Of a stretch of DNA of 44,074 bases, positions 32,229 through 41,841 are shown in pieces. A model generated the notes under the pieces. It made no database searches. It worked only from the letters and a program-made list of their open reading frames with translations, and was not told the DNA's origin. Positions within the stretch are counted from its first letter, which is position 1. The number at the start of each line of letters is the position of its first letter. The stretch is taken from NCBI GenBank assembly GCA_036265815.1, contig DATAOI010000019.1, forward strand, positions 1-44,074. The letters run 5' to 3'. Position numbers and translations under genes: made by a program. The stretch comes from Gemmatimonadales bacterium. GTDB lineage: Bacteria; Gemmatimonadota; Gemmatimonadetes; Gemmatimonadales; GWC2-71-9.

Positions 32229-33407
32229 ATGCTGATGATCCTGCTGGGTGTCGCCATCCTGCTCCAATCGCCGGGGGATACCATCTCCCTGGACCAGGCG
32301 CTCGACCGCGCCCGCCACGCGCGCGCCTCGGTGGTGGCTGCGGCGGCCGCCGTCGCCGAGGCGCGGTCGGCGCTGCGCACAGCCGGCGCCGTTCCCAATC
32401 CCACCATCTCCTACAGTCGCACCGAATCCGTTCCGCGCAACCACCTGCTGTTCGACCAGCCGCTCGACTGGCTGCTCCGCCGCGGCAGCGACCGCTCGGC
32501 AGCGCGGGCAGGTGTGGACCGGGCGCTGGCGGATTCGTCGCTCGCGGTGGCCGGGCTGCTGCGCGAGGTGCGCTCCGCATACTTTCGGGCGCGCGCCTCG
32601 CGTCTGGCGGAGTCGCTGGTGCGCGCCCAGGCGGCCCTGGCCGACACCGTGGCCCGGCTCTCGGCAGCGCGACTCCGGGCCGGCGACATCTCCCTCCTCG
32701 AGCAGGAGCAGGCGGCGCAGGAGGCGGCCCGCGCCCGGCAGACGGCAGCGGCGGCACGCGAGACCGCACGGGTGGACGAGGCCGACCTGGCGCGAGCGAT
32801 TGCCTGGGACGGTGTGCCGCCGACCCCAATCGGGCCCCTGGATGCGGGCCTCGACCAGCTACCCGACACTTCGGTCGACCTCGCGGCGCTTCCGGGCGTG
32901 CGCACCGCCACCGCGGATTCGGCCGCGGCCGCGGAGCAGGCGCGGAGCGCCGCGCGCGCCCGCGTGCCCCTGCCGACCGTCCAGTCCGGTGCGGAGTGGG
33001 GCGATGAGGCGCAGCCGGGCGCGCTCAGGGTCATCGGCCTCGCCCTGCCGTTCCCGCTCTGGAACCTGGGTGGGTCCAGAGTGGACGAAGCGCGAGCCCG
33101 CGCCACCCGCGCTTCGGCCCTCGCGCGCGAGGCGCGGCTCGACGCCGTCCGCCAGCTCCGGCTGGTACGCATCCATCTCGAGGAGACATCGGCGCGGGCG
33201 CGGTTCGATCGCGACTCAATCGTCCCTGGCGCCGGCGTGCTGCGGGGCCGGGCGCTGCGGGCGTACCAGGCCGGCGAGACCGGCATCCTCCCGGTGCTCG
33301 ACGCGCTGCGCGGCGAACGCGACGCATCGCTCGGTGCCTTGCAGGATCAGCTCGCGTTCCAGGAGGCGCTCGCCGACTGGTATGCCGTCGTGGGATCGGC
33401 CAAGTGA
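32229..33407 (+). CDS. Outer-membrane efflux protein (TolC/OEP family)
   Basis: 392 aa from the ATG at 32229 (MLMILLGVAILLQ...), a short signal with little room for a lipobox. Typical OEP features are ISLDQALDRARHARASVVAAAAAVAEARSALRTAGAVPNPTISY, two long Ala/Arg-rich coiled-coil helix pairs, and a repeat of the same pattern at AALPGVRTATADSAAAAEQARSAARARVPLPTV. The protein forms a trimeric channel for the adaptor and pump encoded next. Its stop overlaps the adaptor start by 4 nt. The 208 bp upstream form a divergent promoter region; no clear operator found. Confidence 0.92.
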   Translation: MLMILLGVAILLQSPGDTISLDQALDRARHARASVVAAAAAVAEARSALRTAGAVPNPTISYSRTESVPRNHLLFDQPLDWLLRRGSDRSAARAGVDRALADSSLAVAGLLREVRSAYFRARASRLAESLVRAQAALADTVARLSAARLRAGDISLLEQEQAAQEAARARQTAAAARETARVDEADLARAIAWDGVPPTPIGPLDAGLDQLPDTSVDLAALPGVRTATADSAAAAEQARSAARARVPLPTVQSGAEWGDEAQPGALRVIGLALPFPLWNLGGSRVDEARARATRASALAREARLDAVRQLRLVRIHLEETSARARFDRDSIVPGAGVLRGRALRAYQAGETGILPVLDALRGERDASLGALQDQLAFQEALADWYAVVGSAK

Positions 33408-34474
33408 CCCGCCGTTTCCTGCTGCCCGGCCTGATCGTCGTGGCCGCGTGCGGCGGCAACTCGGGCGACGAGGCCGAGGGGAGCGGGGCCACGGCGAGGG
33501 TCCCGGTTGCGCTCGGCACCATCGCGCGCGATTCCCTCGCCGAGACGCTCGTCCTGACCGGGCGTCTGGAGCCGCGACCCGGCGGTGCCGCCCTGCTCGC
33601 CGCGCCGGCAGCCGGCGTCGTCCTGGCGGTGCGCGTCCAGGTGGGCGATCGGGTCGCGCGTGGGGCAACGGTGGTCGAGCTCGAAGTGCCTGAGCTCGCG
33701 GCCGACGCCGCGCAGAAGACGGCGGCCGCCGCCCAGGCTGAGCGTGAGGCAGATCGCCAGCAGCAGCTTCTGGCCGACGGAATCACCTCGGCGCGGCAGG
33801 CCGAGGAGGCCGCCGCCAGCGCGCGACAGGCGAGGGCCGCGGCATCGGCGTCCGGCGCGCTGCTGGCCCGGACCCGGGTCGCCAGCCCTATCGCGGGCCG
33901 GCTCCAGGAAGTCATGGTCCAGCGGGGCGAGCGGGTCGACGCCGGCCGCCCGCTGGCGCAGGTGATGGCCGCCGACACGCTCGATCTGGCGGTGCCGGTG
34001 CCCGCGCCCGATCTCGCACGTCTCCGCACCGGTCTGCCGGTGGACGTCCTGCAGGATGGGGACACGGCCGTCGCGCACGGGCGGCTCGCCGCCCTCGCGC
34101 CGGGCGTGGACACGCTGACCAACGCGGGCGAGGCCGTGATCCGAGTGCCCAATTCCGCCGGACGGCTGCATCCGGGCGCGGCGGCCGTGGCGCGCATCCG
34201 GCTCGGCGTCCGGCGCGATGTGCTGGTAATCCCGGACGCCGCGCTCGCGCTGGCCGGCGACAGCACCGTGGTCTTCGTGGTCGGGCGAGACTCGGTGGCG
34301 CACGCGCGTGTCGTGGCTCGGGGGCTTCGCGCCGGCGGACGCACCGAGATCCGGGGTGACGTGCGCGAGGGCGACAGCGTCGTGACCACCGGCGCCTTCG
34401 GCCTGGAGGACGGGATGCATGTCGTCTCGACCCCGCACTCCGCTCCACCTGCGGCGGCCGGACCGCCGCGGTGA
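33404..34474 (+). CDS. RND periplasmic adaptor subunit (membrane fusion protein), lipoprotein
   Basis: 356 aa, GTG start overlapping the OEP stop. Lipobox VVAAC (Cys16). The lipoyl-like halves are GVVLAVRVQVGDRVARGATVVELE and RVASPIAGRLQEVMVQRGERVDAGRPLAQV, flanking an Ala/Gln coiled-coil hairpin (about 100-155). A beta-barrel and a membrane-proximal domain follow (VLVIPDAALALAGDSTVVFVV, VREGDSVVTTGAFGLEDGM). It links the inner-membrane pump to the outer-membrane channel. There are no CusB-like Met clusters or N-terminal metal motifs, so a copper substrate is not supported by the adaptor itself. Confidence 0.93.
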   Translation: MTRRFLLPGLIVVAACGGNSGDEAEGSGATARVPVALGTIARDSLAETLVLTGRLEPRPGGAALLAAPAAGVVLAVRVQVGDRVARGATVVELEVPELAADAAQKTAAAAQAEREADRQQQLLADGITSARQAEEAAASARQARAAASASGALLARTRVASPIAGRLQEVMVQRGERVDAGRPLAQVMAADTLDLAVPVPAPDLARLRTGLPVDVLQDGDTAVAHGRLAALAPGVDTLTNAGEAVIRVPNSAGRLHPGAAAVARIRLGVRRDVLVIPDAALALAGDSTVVFVVGRDSVAHARVVARGLRAGGRTEIRGDVREGDSVVTTGAFGLEDGMHVVSTPHSAPPAAAGPPR

Positions 34475-37400
34475 GGTTTACCGGGTTCTTCCTTCGACAC
34501 CGGGCAGCCGTCCATCTCGCCGTCGCGCTACTCGCCGCCGGCGGCGTGTGGGCGCTGCTTACTCTCCCCGCCGGTATTTATCCCGAGGTCACCTACCCGC
34601 GAATCGTGGTGCTCGCACGGGGTGGTACCTTCGAGGCCGAGCAGATGACGGTGGCGGTCACCCGCCCGCTCGAGGAGGCGTTGAGCGGAATCCTCGGCCT
34701 TCGGCGGGTCCGCACGCTCACCGTCCGCGGCTCCGCCGAGCTCAGCCTCGATTTCCGTCCCAACGCCGACATGCAGTTCGCGCTGAGTCAGGTGCAGGGC
34801 CGCCTGGCCGCCGCCCGGAGCTCGCTGCCGGAGGGGCTCGAGCTGAGCGCCGAGCGGCTCACGCCGTCGGTGTTCCCGATGCTGCAGTACGAGCTCACCG
34901 GCGCCGACCCGCTGGTGCTTCGCGACCTGGCCGAGTTCACCGTGCGGCCGCGGCTGGCCGGCCTGCCGGACGTGGGCGAGGTGGCCGTCGAGGGCGGGCG
35001 CGTCCGCGAGATCTCGGTGCAGCTCGATCCGGCCCGCCTCACGGCCAACGGGGTGAGCGTGGACCAGGTGGCGCAGGCCATCGGCGCTACCGACGTGGCT
35101 GAGGCCGCGGGTCGCACCGACCGCGATTATCGCCAGTACGCGATCGTCGTCTCCGGCCTCACCAATACCCCGGAGGCCGTGGGGCAGGTGGTGGTCCGTG
35201 AGAGCGGGCCCCGGCCGGTCCGCGTGGCCGACCTGGGCACGGTCGGGTATGGCGCCCAGGATCTCTTTCAGATCGTGGCGGGGAACGGCCGGCCTGCGGC
35301 GCTGGTCAACATCTCGCGTCAGCCGAGCGGCAATACCCTGCGGCTGCAGGCGGCGGTGCGCGCGGCCATGGATTCGATCCGGCCGCTGCTGCCGACCGGG
35401 GTCCGGCTCGAATCGGTCTACGACCAGGCGGCCCTGGTGCGCGACTCCATGCGCAGCGTGCGCGACGCGATGCTGATCGGCGGCGCCCTGGCGGTGCTCG
35501 TGCTCCTCCTCTTCCTCGGCGAATGGCGCACCACGGGCGCGGCCGCGCTGAGCCTGCCGCTCACCGTGGCGATCACCCTGCTGGGGCTCGCGCTGGCGGG
35601 TGACTCGCTGAACCTGATGAGCCTGGGCGGCCTCGCCGTGGCCATCGGGATCATCATCGACGACGCCGTGGTCGTGGTGGAGAACATCGAGCGGCGGCTG
35701 GCCCTCCATCCGGGCGAGTCGCCAGCGGAGGTGGTGCGGAGCGGTACGGACGAGATCGTCGGGCCGGTGGCGGGCTCGACGCTCACGACGGTCGTCGTGT
35801 TCGCGCCACTGGGGCTGCTGACTGGGGTGGTGGGCGAGTTCTTCCGATCGTTCGCCCTGGCGCTGGCAATAGCGGTGTTCCTGTCGCTGGTGCTGGCCAT
35901 GACCCTGATCCCCGCGATCATAGCGCCGTCCGGGCGGCGATCCGTGCCGCGGCTCTCGCTCCGGCCGCTGGAGGAGCGCTACGCTCGCGCGATCGGCTGG
36001 ATGCTGGGACACCGCGGCGCGGCCGTGGCGGCGTGCGTGGCGCTCCTGGCCCTCGGTCTCGGTCTCAGCCGGGTGATCGGGACCGGCTTCCTGCCGGAGA
36101 TGGACGAGGGTGGGTTCATTCTCGATTACTGGGCGCCGGCGGGAGCCGCGCTGTCCGAGACCGATCGCCAGGTGCACGTGATCGAAGGGATTCTGCTCGC
36201 CGACTCCGCGGTCCAGGCGTTCACCCGCCGCACCGGCAGCGAGCTCGGTTTCGCCGCGACCTCGCCCAACCGGGGCGACTTCACCGTGCTGCTCAAACCT
36301 CGACGGCGGCGTCCGTCGGTGTATCAGGTCATGGACCGGGTGCGCGTGGCGGCGGAGCAGCGCGCGCCGGCGGTGCGGGTGGAGTTCGTGCAGCTCATGC
36401 AGGATGTGATTGGCGACCTGGCCGGCGCGCCCGAACCGGTCGAGCTCAAGCTGTTCAGCCGCGATCAGGCCGCCGCCGAGCGGGCGGGGCGAGCCGTGGC
36501 GGCCGCCATCGAGCCGACGCCCGGCCTGGTGGACCTGTTCGATGGCGTGCAGGGCGTCAACCCCGAGCGGCGGGTGGACCTCGACCCGGCTCGCGTGGCC
36601 CGGCTGGGGCTCACCGCGGCCGAGGTACAGACGCAGGCGCGAGCAGCGCTGTTCGGGGCTGACGCCGGAACCGCCCGAGAGCCGGACCGCCTGGTGCCGA
36701 TCCGCGTCCGCCTGACCGACAGCCTGCGCCAGCAGGGCGACGTGCTCGCTCGAGTGCCGATCGTCGGGCCCGGCGGCTGGCTGCCGCTGGCGCAGCTCGG
36801 CCAGGTGCGGGACAGCGGCGGAGCCAGCGTACTGCTGCGGGAGAACCTGCGTCCCTATGTGGCAGTGACTGGCCGGACCAGCGGCCGGAGCCTCGGCGGC
36901 GTGATGGGCGACGTGCGGCGCGCCCTCGGCCGGGTGGTGCTGCCGGCCGGTGTCACGCTGGAGATCGGTGGGCAGTACGCCAGCCAGCAGGCCGCGTTTC
37001 GGGAGCTGTTGGGCGTGCTCGCGCTCGCGATCGGCGCCGTGCTGCTGTTGCTGGTGGCCCAGTTCGGGAGTTTCCGAGGACCGCTCGCGATCATCCTCGC
37101 GGTCCCGCTCGGGGCCACCGGTGCGCTGCTCATGCTCGGGGCCACCGGCGTGCCGTTCAACGTCTCCAGCTTCATGGGGCTCATCCTGCTGGTCGGTCTC
37201 ATCGTCAAGAACGGCATCCTGCTGCTCGACGCGGCACACCACGCGTCTGATGGGGGCGAGGATACCGCAGGGGCGCTGGCGCATGCCGGACGGGTCCGGC
37301 TGCGGCCGATCCTGATGACGACGGTTTGCACCCTCGCCGGGCTGGTGCCCCTGTCGCTCGGTCTCGGCGCGGGCGCGGAGCTGCAGCGGCCGCTGGCGCT

Positions 37401-37503
37401 TGCGGTAATCGGCGGGCTCGTGGTCTCGACCCTGGTGACGCTGCTGATCGTCCCAGTGCTGATCGAAGTGTTTGGGGAGCTCGAGCGGCGCGCGCGGGTC
37501 TGA
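34471..37503 (+). CDS. RND efflux pump permease, HAE1-like
   Basis: 1010 aa, GTG start overlapping the adaptor stop. Twelve transmembrane segments in two repeats with large periplasmic loops, as in AcrB. Family marks: TLPAGIYPEVTYPRIVV at the start, GIIIDDAVVVVENIERR in TM4 with two acids (Asp397, Asp398) and VGLIVKNGILLLDAA in TM10 (Lys913). This DD/K relay is characteristic of HAE-type drug or lipid pumps, whereas metal pumps (CusA/CzcA) have a single Asp in a different context. So despite the copper-enzyme neighbourhood, the substrate may be organic. No regulator is adjacent. Confidence 0.94.
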   Translation: MRFTGFFLRHRAAVHLAVALLAAGGVWALLTLPAGIYPEVTYPRIVVLARGGTFEAEQMTVAVTRPLEEALSGILGLRRVRTLTVRGSAELSLDFRPNADMQFALSQVQGRLAAARSSLPEGLELSAERLTPSVFPMLQYELTGADPLVLRDLAEFTVRPRLAGLPDVGEVAVEGGRVREISVQLDPARLTANGVSVDQVAQAIGATDVAEAAGRTDRDYRQYAIVVSGLTNTPEAVGQVVVRESGPRPVRVADLGTVGYGAQDLFQIVAGNGRPAALVNISRQPSGNTLRLQAAVRAAMDSIRPLLPTGVRLESVYDQAALVRDSMRSVRDAMLIGGALAVLVLLLFLGEWRTTGAAALSLPLTVAITLLGLALAGDSLNLMSLGGLAVAIGIIIDDAVVVVENIERRLALHPGESPAEVVRSGTDEIVGPVAGSTLTTVVVFAPLGLLTGVVGEFFRSFALALAIAVFLSLVLAMTLIPAIIAPSGRRSVPRLSLRPLEERYARAIGWMLGHRGAAVAACVALLALGLGLSRVIGTGFLPEMDEGGFILDYWAPAGAALSETDRQVHVIEGILLADSAVQAFTRRTGSELGFAATSPNRGDFTVLLKPRRRRPSVYQVMDRVRVAAEQRAPAVRVEFVQLMQDVIGDLAGAPEPVELKLFSRDQAAAERAGRAVAAAIEPTPGLVDLFDGVQGVNPERRVDLDPARVARLGLTAAEVQTQARAALFGADAGTAREPDRLVPIRVRLTDSLRQQGDVLARVPIVGPGGWLPLAQLGQVRDSGGASVLLRENLRPYVAVTGRTSGRSLGGVMGDVRRALGRVVLPAGVTLEIGGQYASQQAAFRELLGVLALAIGAVLLLLVAQFGSFRGPLAIILAVPLGATGALLMLGATGVPFNVSSFMGLILLVGLIVKNGILLLDAAHHASDGGEDTAGALAHAGRVRLRPILMTTVCTLAGLVPLSLGLGAGAELQRPLALAVIGGLVVSTLVTLLIVPVLIEVFGELERRARV

Positions 37504-37570
37504 TCGGGTCCTTGCTTGCCCGCCCCGCCCGCCGGCGCCACATTCTCTCCACCGGAGAAAAGGCGGCGCC

Positions 37571-39925
37571 ATGGAACTCCTCGCACGGCTGGCGACGGCG
37601 CTGGGCGATCGATACCGGGTTGAGCGCGAGCTTGGCCGGGGTGGGATGGCCATCGTCTTTCTCGCCGAGGATCTCAAGCACCACCGACCCGTCGCCATCA
37701 AACTGCTGAAGCCCGAGCTGTCGGCCATCCTCGGCAGCGACCGGTTCCTCCGTGAGATCGAGATCGCCGCGGGCCTGCAGCACCCTCACATTCTCCCGCT
37801 GTACGATTCGGGGCAGGCGGATGGCCTGCTCTACTACGTCATGCCGTTCGCCGAAGGCGAGTCGCTCCGCCAGCGGCTCGCGCGGGAACCGCAGCTTCCG
37901 CTGGACACGTCGCTTCGGATCACCCGAGAAGTCGGCAGCGCCCTGCAGTACGCCCACGAGCACGGCATCGTGCACCGGGACATCAAGCCGGAGAACATCA
38001 TGCTCTCCGGCGGCCAGGCCGTCGTCGCCGACTTCGGCATTGCGCGGGCCCTGAGCGCCGCGGGCACGGAGCAGCTCACCCAGAGCGGCATCGTCGTCGG
38101 TACGCCGCAGTACATGAGTCCGGAACAGTCCGGCGGTGCCGCGGTGGACGGTCGCAGCGATCAGTACAGCCTGGCGTGCACTCTATACGAGATGCTGATC
38201 GGTCAGCCTCCCTTCACCGGACCGTCCACCCAAGCGGTCCTCGCCCGGCACTCGCTCGAGCCCGTCCCGAGCCTGCGGGTGGTTCGCCAGACCGTGCCCC
38301 AGGCGATGGAGACGGCCATCATGCGGGCCATGGCGAAGCTGCCCGCCGACCGCTTCGACTCCATGCAGCAGTTCCTGGACGCTCTGCAGTCACCGGAGAT
38401 CGCGACAGTCCCAGCGCCGGTGCCCACCTCGCCGCGGAGCGGGCCTGCGCCGCTGGCGCGCCGAGTGGGACTGATTGCGCTCGGAGCCGGCCTGGTGCTG
38501 GCCGCAGCCATCTGGTGGTTGGTCGCACGAGCTCCTGCGGGCGGGGTCCACCCCGCCTCGAGCATGATCAGGGCGGTCGCGGTGCTCCCGTTCCAGGAGC
38601 TGGGCAGCAGTCCGGATAGCTCCTATCTCGGCGAGGGCATGACGGAAGGGCTCATCGCCGATCTGGCCGAGATCGGCTCGTTGAAGGTGATCTCGCGCTC
38701 CTCCGGCGCCGCGGCCCAGGGGACCGCCCGGCCGCTTGCCGAGCTGGCGAGGGAGCTCGGTGTCGACGCGGTCGTGAAAGGCTCGATTCGAAGGGAAGGG
38801 AATACGGTCCGGATCGGCGTCCGACTCCTCCAGGCCCGGGATAGTGCCCTCCTCTTCGCGAAAGACTATCGAGGTGGGCTCGGTGAGCTGCCGGACCTGC
38901 AACGGCGGATCACGCTCGCTCTCACCGGGTCGATCAAGGCCGACGTCAAAGGCACAGAGCGAAGCCGTCTCGATGCCCGCCGAGAAGTGGATCAGCGGGC
39001 CTACGAGGCCTACCTTCGCGGCCGCTTCTATCTGGATCGGGGCGAGCTGGAGCAGGCCCGCAAGCTGTTCGAGCATGCCGGCCACATGGCTCCGGATTGG
39101 GCGCCGCCTTACGTGGGCCTGGCCAACTATTACACCGCGCTTCCCTTCTACACCGACGTGTCACCGGTGGAGGTCCTGCCGAAAGCCCGGGCGGCGCTGG
39201 TACACGCGCTCCAACTGGACGAGACCCTGGCGGAAGCGCATGCGGCGACCGCCTACATTCGGGCCTACTACGAATGGGATTGGCGCGCCGCCGAGCAGGA
39301 GTTTCGGCGCGCGCTCGAGCTGCGGCCCAACTACGCCGACGCGTACTTCTCCTACAGCCGCTTTCTCGCGTCACGCCGCCGGCTGGATGAGGCAATCGCG
39401 CAGCTCGGCCGGGCCCTGGAGCTGGACCCGCTCTCGCTGCAGCTGCAGACCAACCGCTCCCTGCTCGACTACTTCGCGGGTCGATACGACGAGGCGGAGC
39501 ACGGGCTTCGGGAGGTCCTCAAGAGCGACTCCAGCGACGCCCTCGCCAAATGGGGGCTGGCGCTGGTAGCCGAACAACAGGGGAGACTCGACGAGGCCAT
39601 CGCGGTCCTGCAGCCGGTCGTCGGCAGCAGCCTCATGCGCGCGTCGTCCCTCGGGCACGTCTATGCGGTCGCCGGGAAGACCGCCCGTGCCCGAGGCGTG
39701 CTCGAGTCGCTTCGCAAGGCCGCGGCCGGGCAATACGTGCCCTCCTATTGGTTTGCACTGGTACACGCCGGGCTGGGAGAGCGGGAGCAGGCGCTCCGCG
39801 ACCTGGAGCGCGCCTACGAGGAACGCTCGACCGTCCTCGCCTACGTCTTGATCGATCCACGGCTCGCGCCGCTCAGGAGCGACCCACGGTTTCTCGCGCT
39901 GGCTCGACGGCTTGAAGGGGAGTGA
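37571..39925 (+). CDS. Receptor-like Ser/Thr kinase with TolB-like domain and TPRs (second complete copy)
   Basis: 784 aa. Kinase 15-275 with GRGGMAIVF, Lys44, HRD (135-137), DFG (154-156) and MSPEQ; one transmembrane helix (299-318); TolB/FlgO-like domain from VAVLPFQEL (336); TPR helices (YLRGRFYLDRGELEQARKLF, LELRPNYADAYFSYSRFLA, LGRALELDPLSL) to the end. The ATG at 37571 begins MELLARLATALGDRY, matching the start of other copies. Same architecture as the protein at 14832 but a different TPR sequence, so the sensor side has diverged while the kinase is conserved. It follows the pump gene by 67 bp; a functional link is unproven. Confidence 0.93.
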   Translation: MELLARLATALGDRYRVERELGRGGMAIVFLAEDLKHHRPVAIKLLKPELSAILGSDRFLREIEIAAGLQHPHILPLYDSGQADGLLYYVMPFAEGESLRQRLAREPQLPLDTSLRITREVGSALQYAHEHGIVHRDIKPENIMLSGGQAVVADFGIARALSAAGTEQLTQSGIVVGTPQYMSPEQSGGAAVDGRSDQYSLACTLYEMLIGQPPFTGPSTQAVLARHSLEPVPSLRVVRQTVPQAMETAIMRAMAKLPADRFDSMQQFLDALQSPEIATVPAPVPTSPRSGPAPLARRVGLIALGAGLVLAAAIWWLVARAPAGGVHPASSMIRAVAVLPFQELGSSPDSSYLGEGMTEGLIADLAEIGSLKVISRSSGAAAQGTARPLAELARELGVDAVVKGSIRREGNTVRIGVRLLQARDSALLFAKDYRGGLGELPDLQRRITLALTGSIKADVKGTERSRLDARREVDQRAYEAYLRGRFYLDRGELEQARKLFEHAGHMAPDWAPPYVGLANYYTALPFYTDVSPVEVLPKARAALVHALQLDETLAEAHAATAYIRAYYEWDWRAAEQEFRRALELRPNYADAYFSYSRFLASRRRLDEAIAQLGRALELDPLSLQLQTNRSLLDYFAGRYDEAEHGLREVLKSDSSDALAKWGLALVAEQQGRLDEAIAVLQPVVGSSLMRASSLGHVYAVAGKTARARGVLESLRKAAAGQYVPSYWFALVHAGLGEREQALRDLERAYEERSTVLAYVLIDPRLAPLRSDPRFLALARRLEGE

Positions 39926-40046
39926 GGCCGGCCGCAACAGCAGCAGATGCCGCCCTGGCCCATTCTGCCGATGCGAGCCACCCCCGGCCTCGCTAAGCTG
40001 CGAACGACAGCCCTTGCGTCCGCACTCCAGGCCGCCGGTGACGACC

Positions 40047-41252
40047 ATGCCCTTCGCCTCGACCGCTCCCCTTCGCCGTGAGATTCAGCGGCTCTTTCCC
40101 GACCGCCCCTTCGCCATCGAGCTCTGGGACGGAACCGGCGTCCCCGCCACCGACGGGGGTGGCCCCACCCTTACCATCCGGTCTCCCCGCGGCGTGGCCC
40201 ACGTGCTGCGCGCACCCGGCCAGCTCGGCCTCGGCCGCGCCTACGTGACCGGTGAGCTCGAGGTGAGTGACCTCGACGCCTTGGTGGATGTGGCCGACTC
40301 CTGGCACCCGCCCAGCTTGTCCGCCCGCCGCCGCGCCCGTCTCATGCTCGCCGCGGCACGGGCCGGCGGCGCGGTCCCCGGCGTCCCGGCACCGGCGGCC
40401 GAGCTGCGTCCCCGCGGCGTGCTCCACTCGCGGGGCCGCGATGCCCGGGCGGTCCGCCATCATTACGACGTGTCCAACGAGTTCTTCGCGTTGTTCCTCG
40501 ATCGCTCGATGACCTACAGCTGCGCCTTCTTCTCGCGCGCTCCCGACTCGCTCGAGGCGGCGCAGGAGGCCAAGCTGGAGGTCAGCTGCCGGAAGCTCGC
40601 GCTCAGACCCGGCGAGCGGGTGCTCGACGTCGGATGCGGATGGGGCGGCTTCGCCATCCATGCCGCCACGCGGCACGGCGTGGACGTCGTGGGAATCACC
40701 CTCTCCCAGCGGCAGGCGGCGTTCGCCCGCGAGCGCGTCCGCCTGGCTGGGCTGGAGAAGCGGGTCCAGATCCTGCTACTGGACTACCGCGATCTCGCCG
40801 GCGAGCGGTTCGACGCCATCGCCAGCATCGGCATGGTGGAGCACGTCGGTGGCGAGCGGATCGACCTGTACGCCAGGCGGCTGGCCGGCATGCTCCAGCC
40901 GGGCGGCAGGCTGCTCAATCACGGCATCGCGCGGCTGTACGAGGCGGCGGTGGGGGCATTCACCATGCGTTACGTGTTTCCCGACACCGACCCGCTGCCG
41001 CTCTCGCGCGTGCTGCTCGCGCTCGAGCGCGCCGGCTTCGTGTCCGAGCACGTGGAGGGATTCGGGCAGGACTACGTGGAGACGCTGCGCCACTGGGCGC
41101 GGCGGCTCGACCGGCGCCGCGCCGAGGCCGCCGGGATCGCGGGCGAAGAGCGGCTCCGGGTGTGGCGGTTGTATCTGCGGGGAGCGCGCAAGAACTTCGA
41201 GTCGGGGTTCATTTCGGTCTACCAGGTACTGTGCCGCCTGGCGCGCCGGTAG
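40047..41252 (+). CDS. cfa: Cyclopropane-fatty-acyl-phospholipid synthase
   Basis: 401 aa. The enzyme transfers a methylene from S-adenosylmethionine to unsaturated acyl chains of membrane phospholipids. N-terminal lipid-binding part (20-110), then HHYDVSNEFFALFLD (138-152), SMTYSCAFF, SAM loop VLDVGCGWGGF (192-202), VVGITLSQRQ, GMVEHVGGERIDLY (262-275) and a C-terminal helix with YVETLRHWARRL. All are characteristic of Cfa/mycolic-acid cyclopropane synthases. ATG 40047 is used; the frame is open to 39912 without protein character. It modifies membranes under acid, heat or stationary-phase stress in other bacteria; regulation is not visible here. Confidence 0.95.
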   Translation: MPFASTAPLRREIQRLFPDRPFAIELWDGTGVPATDGGGPTLTIRSPRGVAHVLRAPGQLGLGRAYVTGELEVSDLDALVDVADSWHPPSLSARRRARLMLAAARAGGAVPGVPAPAAELRPRGVLHSRGRDARAVRHHYDVSNEFFALFLDRSMTYSCAFFSRAPDSLEAAQEAKLEVSCRKLALRPGERVLDVGCGWGGFAIHAATRHGVDVVGITLSQRQAAFARERVRLAGLEKRVQILLLDYRDLAGERFDAIASIGMVEHVGGERIDLYARRLAGMLQPGGRLLNHGIARLYEAAVGAFTMRYVFPDTDPLPLSRVLLALERAGFVSEHVEGFGQDYVETLRHWARRLDRRRAEAAGIAGEERLRVWRLYLRGARKNFESGFISVYQVLCRLARR

Positions 41253-41316
41253 GCCCGACTGCTGAGGGTACGCAGCCGCCGAACCCGCCCACCCTCGGGC
41301 CGGCATACATTGAGGA

Positions 41317-41841
41317 ATGACGCCGCGCCTCTGGACGGTGGGCCACTCCACCCAGCCGTTGGACCAGTTCCTGGCATTGCTGGCAGCTCACGACATCGAG
41401 CTGGTCGCCGATGTCCGCCGATATCCTGGCAGCCGCCGATGGCCACACTTCGCCGGCGAGGCCCTTGCCAAGTCTCTCTTCGCTGCCGGCCTCGACTACG
41501 AATGGTTTCCAGAGCTCGGTGGACGGCGACAGCCGCGCGCCGACTCCGCGAACACCGCATGGCGCAGCACGGCCTTCCGCGGTTACGCTGATTACATGGC
41601 GACGCCGCCGTTTGCGGAAGGCCTGGCCCGACTCGCGGACCTGGGGTGTGGCCTCCGGACCGCCATCATGTGTGCGGAGGCCCTCTGGTGGCGGTGTCAC
41701 CGCGCCCTCATCTCTGACGGGCTGCGCTGGGCGGGCTTCGAGGTCTACCACATTCTGGGGCTCACCTCGTCCATCCCACACCCCTATACCTCGGCGGCCC
41801 GGATCACGGCGGGTCTCTTGAGCTATGCGGGGCCGAGTTGA
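41317..41841 (+). CDS. DUF488 family protein
   Basis: 174 aa. Family marks: WTVGHSTQPLDQFLALLAAHDI, the basic VRRYPGSRRWPHF (33-45), then FRGYADYM, and the paired-cysteine region MCAEALWWRCHRALI (118-132) near the C-terminus, all conserved in DUF488. The domain is predicted to bind nucleic acid or nucleotides through the Arg cluster and the CAE/CHR motif, but no activity is established. The ATG follows GAGGA directly, an unusually tight spacing. Its 3' end overlaps a candidate micropeptide. Confidence 0.93.
   Translation: MTPRLWTVGHSTQPLDQFLALLAAHDIELVADVRRYPGSRRWPHFAGEALAKSLFAAGLDYEWFPELGGRRQPRADSANTAWRSTAFRGYADYMATPPFAEGLARLADLGCGLRTAIMCAEALWWRCHRALISDGLRWAGFEVYHILGLTSSIPHPYTSAARITAGLLSYAGPS

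Noticed and set aside
25536-37503. A complete Cus/Pco copper-resistance operon
   Set aside because: There is an oxidase and an RND pump, but the pump has HAE1 residues, no CusF/CopB/CueR or P-type ATPase is seen, and the strands differ; only the oxidase trio is clearly copper-related.
34528-37728. 1066-codon minus-strand open frame opposite the RND permease
   Set aside because: Its translation is rich in Arg, His, Gln and Gly with no membrane pattern, and it mirrors the codon structure of the pump gene; a GC-rich shadow.
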